NCBI RefSeq assembly: GCF_009389715.1
Contig: NC_052403.1
Location: 13,472,797 to 13,536,796, forward strand
DNA from: Phoenix dactylifera
Lineage: Eukaryota; Streptophyta; Magnoliopsida; Arecales; Arecaceae
Direction of reading: 5' to 3'
Length of the DNA: 64,000 nucleotides
Position numbers and translations under genes: made by a program
Shown here: piece by piece, positions 61,011-64,000 of the stretch
How the letters are laid out: each line of letters begins with the position of its first letter
How positions within the stretch are numbered: position 1 is the stretch's first letter
Notes under the pieces: generated by a model
Seen by the model: only the letters and a program-made list of their open reading frames with translations
Told to the model about the DNA's origin: nothing
Databases searched by the model: none

Positions 61011-62583
61011 TTCATCTTTTTGATGCATAGATTTATCACTATTACTTTCTATCAAAAAGATTGCTTAAGCTTTTATATATCATGCTTTTGATGCTTGTTC
61101 TAAATCACATATTGCTTTATCATATATGTAATGTGTATTTTTAAATATGGTGGTTATTTTTCATAGATCTCCTTTTTAATGAAGTAACCACATAGGAGTG
61201 AATTCTACACATTCATTTGACAGAATATAAAGCTCATGAAGCAAGCACATGATAATGATGATCTTTACTTCTAATCATGCAAGAATCTTTATCAAGATCT
61301 ATTTCCTCTTTTCTTGATTTAGTCTTTTAGTAGTCATCAATTTTTCTTCATTAAGTGCATATGTACAAGATTAACCATATAATTTGATTTTAGTATTTTG
61401 ATAATAAATCATTAGTCTCATAAAGAATAAAATGAATTGATATTTCTGCAACTAAAATCTTTTCATTGAATATTCTATATGCATTGCTTGATGAATGATA
61501 TCCAAGGATAGACATATCTCTATCAGATTTGGCATTACTTTCAAGAAACCATATCAAGTATAACATATACTACTGATAAATATGAAAGATATGCAATAGT
61601 TCATTTTCTATTTTTCAGAAGATCAAAAAGAGTTTTCATCAAAAAATAGATTTAATAGAAATCATATGTATGACAAGCAGTGATGATAGCTTTTAAAAAA
61701 CATTTAAGTAGATGACTATCATACACAATTGTCTTTTCATTTCTTCAAGAATTCTATTAATCCTATTTTACTTATGGTGTCCTTGGTGCTGAAACAATTG
61801 TATTCAATATTATTTTCTATGCACAACTTGATAAAAAATTGGTTTTCAAGACTATCCCATGATACTTTTGCAAACCTTTTTCATTTGAACCCTTTTTGTG
61901 AGTTTGTGCCAATGTAGAAAATATTTCAATTTACGTGCCAAGAACAAAGCCAGTGTAAGTTTTTGAAAATTTAGTATTGGAAACAACATCATTAGATTTA
62001 GAAATTGATTTTGTTTGTTTCCTTAGTTAACATGCATAGCAAGCTTTGACCTTTTAGAAGATAATCTAAGTAAGGCAATGACAAGGTCTTTTGAGATTAA
62101 GTACATACTAGCATGAGTTGATTTTATATGCCAAAGATGGTTTCTTTAATCTTGGTATTCATAGTGCATATATTCAAAAGCATACCAAGTACACATTATC
62201 ATTTAAACAATAATGCCATGGATAAAAACTCTCAATCAAGCATATAGAGAATTCATAGAGTTATTCTTAATAAATTGTTTAATCATTTAGCAACTTATCC
62301 AATAGTGAGTAAAGTATACTATAAAATGAAATGATTTGATTATATTTCCAAAAGTATTTTCTATATCACAAAATTGATCAATACTAGCAATTCATATCAA
62401 ATATTAAAGCAAAAATAATGATGAGATGCAAGGATTATTGATTTCATTATTATTATTATTTTATTTAAAATTACTTTTCATAAGTATATTTTAAGTTTCA
62501 TTTTTGATGTGTGTCTAGAGCACCCATTTGTATGAAGGTTCTATTTGTTCCATGGGTATCTTGGCACATCTATGTCTACATCC

Positions 62584-63825
62584 TCATATTTTCATTTTGG
62601 GTACCCAAGCTTGCTTGGGTCCTTGAGAGTTAGGACATATGGTTCTTTTTGGAACCCATATCTGTTTAATAGTAATAACCTTACCATTTGATTTAATTAT
62701 ACTAGAACGATAGGTAAAGTTGTTATTCCCACCCTTTTCATTTTTGAAATAAGTTATCTTATTTAATGGTTTGTTTGGTGAATTAATAACCTTTTTCTCT
62801 AGAGATTTATTGTTAAGTAAAGAAGTCAAGCCAAGTTTTGATTTATCATAAGTAACATATTGGCTTTCAAACATCATTTTTAATCGTTCTGAACTTACGG
62901 TGAATTTGTTAATAAAAGATTTTAATTGATTAATTTTTTTACTTAAGTTTTGATTTTCTTTAATTAAGCTATGATTTTTCTGAATCAATTCTTCTGAAAA
63001 TGACCTTAAGCTTTCATTTTCAGAATTTAGTTTCTTAAGATTTTTATTCTTTACAGTTAATTTTCTACATTCACTATACAAATCATGAAAAGCATTTAAT
63101 AATTCATCATAAGAGAATTCTTCTTGAAAATCATTTGAGGTAAGAGTAGATTCAGATTTTACCTTGTCTTCTTGTGCCATAAAGCACAAGTTGGTTACCT
63201 CTTGTAGTTCCTTGGAGCTAATATCATCATTGTTGCTCCTAACTTCTATTTTCTTGCTAGACTCTTTCTTGGTCAAGGCTCTCTTCCTTTTTACCTCTTT
63301 CTTCCTTTCTTCTTGCTTCCTCTTCTTCTTTGTCTTTAGGAAGCTGATTTGCCTCGGAGTCGACTCGGACCTTATTGGAGTCGACTCGGTGAACTTGAGA
63401 GTCGACTCTGAGATACTTGGAGTCGACTCGACTGAGGGAGATTCAACACCCTTTTCTGCAGTCTCATTGTTAGTATATAATTGAAGCACATATGAGCTAG
63501 TCTGAGATTTATCATAAACATTTTCTAAAGTATCCCAGATCTCCTTAGTAGATAAGCATGCAGAAATTTCATTAAAATTTGTTTCTTTAATAGCACAGTA
63601 TAATATGTTCATAGCATTAGCATTCAACTGTGCTAAGTCCTTTTCATTAAAAGTTTGAGAGAGTGTGTGAAGGTCATTTATTATGATTTTCCATAAGTAA
63701 TAGTTTTGTGATTGAATAAAAACGCGCATGCGTATTTTCCAATGTGTATAGTTTAACCCATTAAATAGTGGAGGTGTATCAATTGATTGTCCTTCTCCTA
63801 GAAAACTATCTATTTGAGTTGTCAT
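62584..63825 (-). CDS. Sirevirus-like gag, internally deleted
   Basis: A 413-codon open frame. The start at 63825 (MTTQIDSF) is chosen because upstream codons are LTR and primer-site sequence. Residues about 18-75 are the copia gag N-terminal domain (LFNGLNYTHWKIRMRVFIQS, then NANAMNILYCAI and EIWDTLENVYD). The normal central part after that is missing, replaced by an ESTP-rich repeat (about residues 130-165) and a Lys/Glu-rich region. A long coiled-coil-like segment follows, then the IWVPK/AWVPK end typical of Sirevirus gag. Where a CCHC zinc knuckle is expected the sequence reads ITYFKNEKGGNNNFTYR, with Cys and His ligands apparently replaced. It is structurally incomplete, though no stop codon interrupts it. 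Confidence 0.8.
   Translation of the reverse strand: MTTQIDSFLGEGQSIDTPPLFNGLNYTHWKIRMRVFIQSQNYYLWKIIINDLHTLSQTFNEKDLAQLNANAMNILYCAIKETNFNEISACLSTKEIWDTLENVYDKSQTSSYVLQLYTNNETAEKGVESPSVESTPSISESTLKFTESTPIRSESTPRQISFLKTKKKRKQEERKKEVKRKRALTKKESSKKIEVRSNNDDISSKELQEVTNLCFMAQEDKVKSESTLTSNDFQEEFSYDELLNAFHDLYSECRKLTVKNKNLKKLNSENESLRSFSEELIQKNHSLIKENQNLSKKINQLKSFINKFTVSSERLKMMFESQYVTYDKSKLGLTSLLNNKSLEKKVINSPNKPLNKITYFKNEKGGNNNFTYRSSIIKSNGKVITIKQIWVPKRTICPNSQGPKQAWVPKMKI
63356..63444. repeat. In-frame GAGTCGACTCG palindromes within gag
   Basis: Four copies of GAGTCGACTC(G/T) at a 21-base spacing, the same palindrome and spacing as the LTR array 7 kb away. On the minus strand the 21-base period is seven codons and encodes the repeat VESTPSI, SESTLKF, TESTPIR, SESTPRQ. 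Confidence 0.9.
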
Positions 63826-63873
63826 GATCTTTGGCTCTAGTCGGTTAAGACTACAAATAATATTTGAGCACCT

Positions 63874-63885
63874 GCTCTGATACCA
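63874..63885 (-). other. Primer-binding site (tRNA-Met type)
   Basis: TGGTATCAGAGC on the minus strand, two bases after the LTR end, is the exact complement of the 3' end of initiator tRNA-Met as used by plant copia elements. Confidence 0.88.
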
Positions 63886-63942
63886 CTTGTTGCCCAGTAG
63901 ATACAACCCAAGAGGGGGGGGGTGAATTGGGTCTTTTCAAAC

Positions 63943-64000
63943 TTTAATCATTGCAAAATACTTTAAAAAATTTATTTAAAAATAATTCATCTAGATTTCT
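63943..64000. mobile_element. hAT fragment abutting the truncated 5' LTR
   Basis: These 58 bases are identical to 51410-51467, within the nested hAT next to its transposase C-terminus, in the same orientation. The switch from LTR to hAT sequence occurs at a shared CTTT/TTTAAT stretch. The feature runs off the window. Confidence 0.85.

Larger units (their letters stand above)
54754..63942 (-). mobile_element. Sirevirus-like Ty1/copia retrotransposon, 5' LTR truncated
   Basis: In minus-strand order: a 55-base stub of the 5' LTR end (63888-63942), primer-binding site TGGTATCAGAGC (63874-63885), gag (62584-63825), decayed pol with the reverse-transcriptase signature near 60940-61010, a long AT-rich stretch, a polypurine tract (56650-56666) and a full 3' LTR (54754-56649, TG...CA). 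The gag opening (FNGLNYTHWKIRMRVFIQ), the IWVPK/AWVPK end of gag, the AAAAAGGGAGAGAT tract and the large LTR are those of the Sirevirus lineage. pol is broken by many stops, so the element is not autonomous. The 5' LTR breaks off abruptly into hAT sequence. Confidence 0.85.

Overview
The window is nuclear DNA of a flowering plant, almost certainly a monocot and probably a palm (oil-palm or date-palm type). It has intron-rich genes with GC-rich first exons, a Sirevirus-type Ty1/copia element, hAT, LINE, SINE and TRIM debris, and many AT and CT microsatellites. The palm assignment is an impression from gene sequence and repeat style; no search was run. All exon borders were placed by hand from GT-AG signals, reading phase and family alignment by memory.

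Layout. 1-4 kb: a decayed hAT (DUF659-type) transposase. 4-7.8 kb: low-complexity DNA and a small TIR-like element. 7.85-9.56 kb: a non-autonomous hAT with a perfect 8-bp target duplication. 9.9-13.25 kb: an LTR element with two ~1.5-kb LTRs and only ~0.36 kb between them. 15.9 kb: a tRNA-Ala(CGC) gene on the minus strand. 16.35-17.35 kb: a TRIM-like pair of direct repeats and a tRNA-derived SINE.

Genes. 19.7-26.2 kb (minus): chloroplast fructose-1,6-bisphosphatase of the redox-insensitive type, three exons, 404 aa, with a 5-kb first intron holding a retroelement remnant. 28.1-28.9 kb: a LINE 3' remnant. 30.57-32.29 kb (plus): a small basic LLPH/DUF2423 nucleolar protein, two exons, 114 aa, with a telo-box upstream. 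35.7-36.75 kb: a five-copy 210-bp tandem array. 37.35-46.51 kb (plus): a complete vacuolar sorting receptor, twelve exons, 621 aa, with a 4.7-kb intron containing a TRIM. The three protein genes are unrelated housekeeping functions (carbon metabolism, ribosome assembly, vacuolar trafficking) and do not form a pathway.

46.5-64 kb is a transposon graveyard: a TRIM; a CACTA-type end; an LTR element with ~475-bp LTRs that contains a nested hAT with a recognisable transposase C-terminus; then a long minus-strand Sirevirus-like copia element (3' LTR, polypurine tract, decayed pol, gag, primer-binding site). The 5' LTR of that element breaks off after 55 bp into hAT sequence identical over 58 bp to the nested hAT 12.5 kb away. 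The most unusual structures are in this Sirevirus: hairpin repeats whose stems change in a compensated way around a conserved loop, and a 21-bp-phased palindrome array that occurs both in the LTR and, in frame, in gag.
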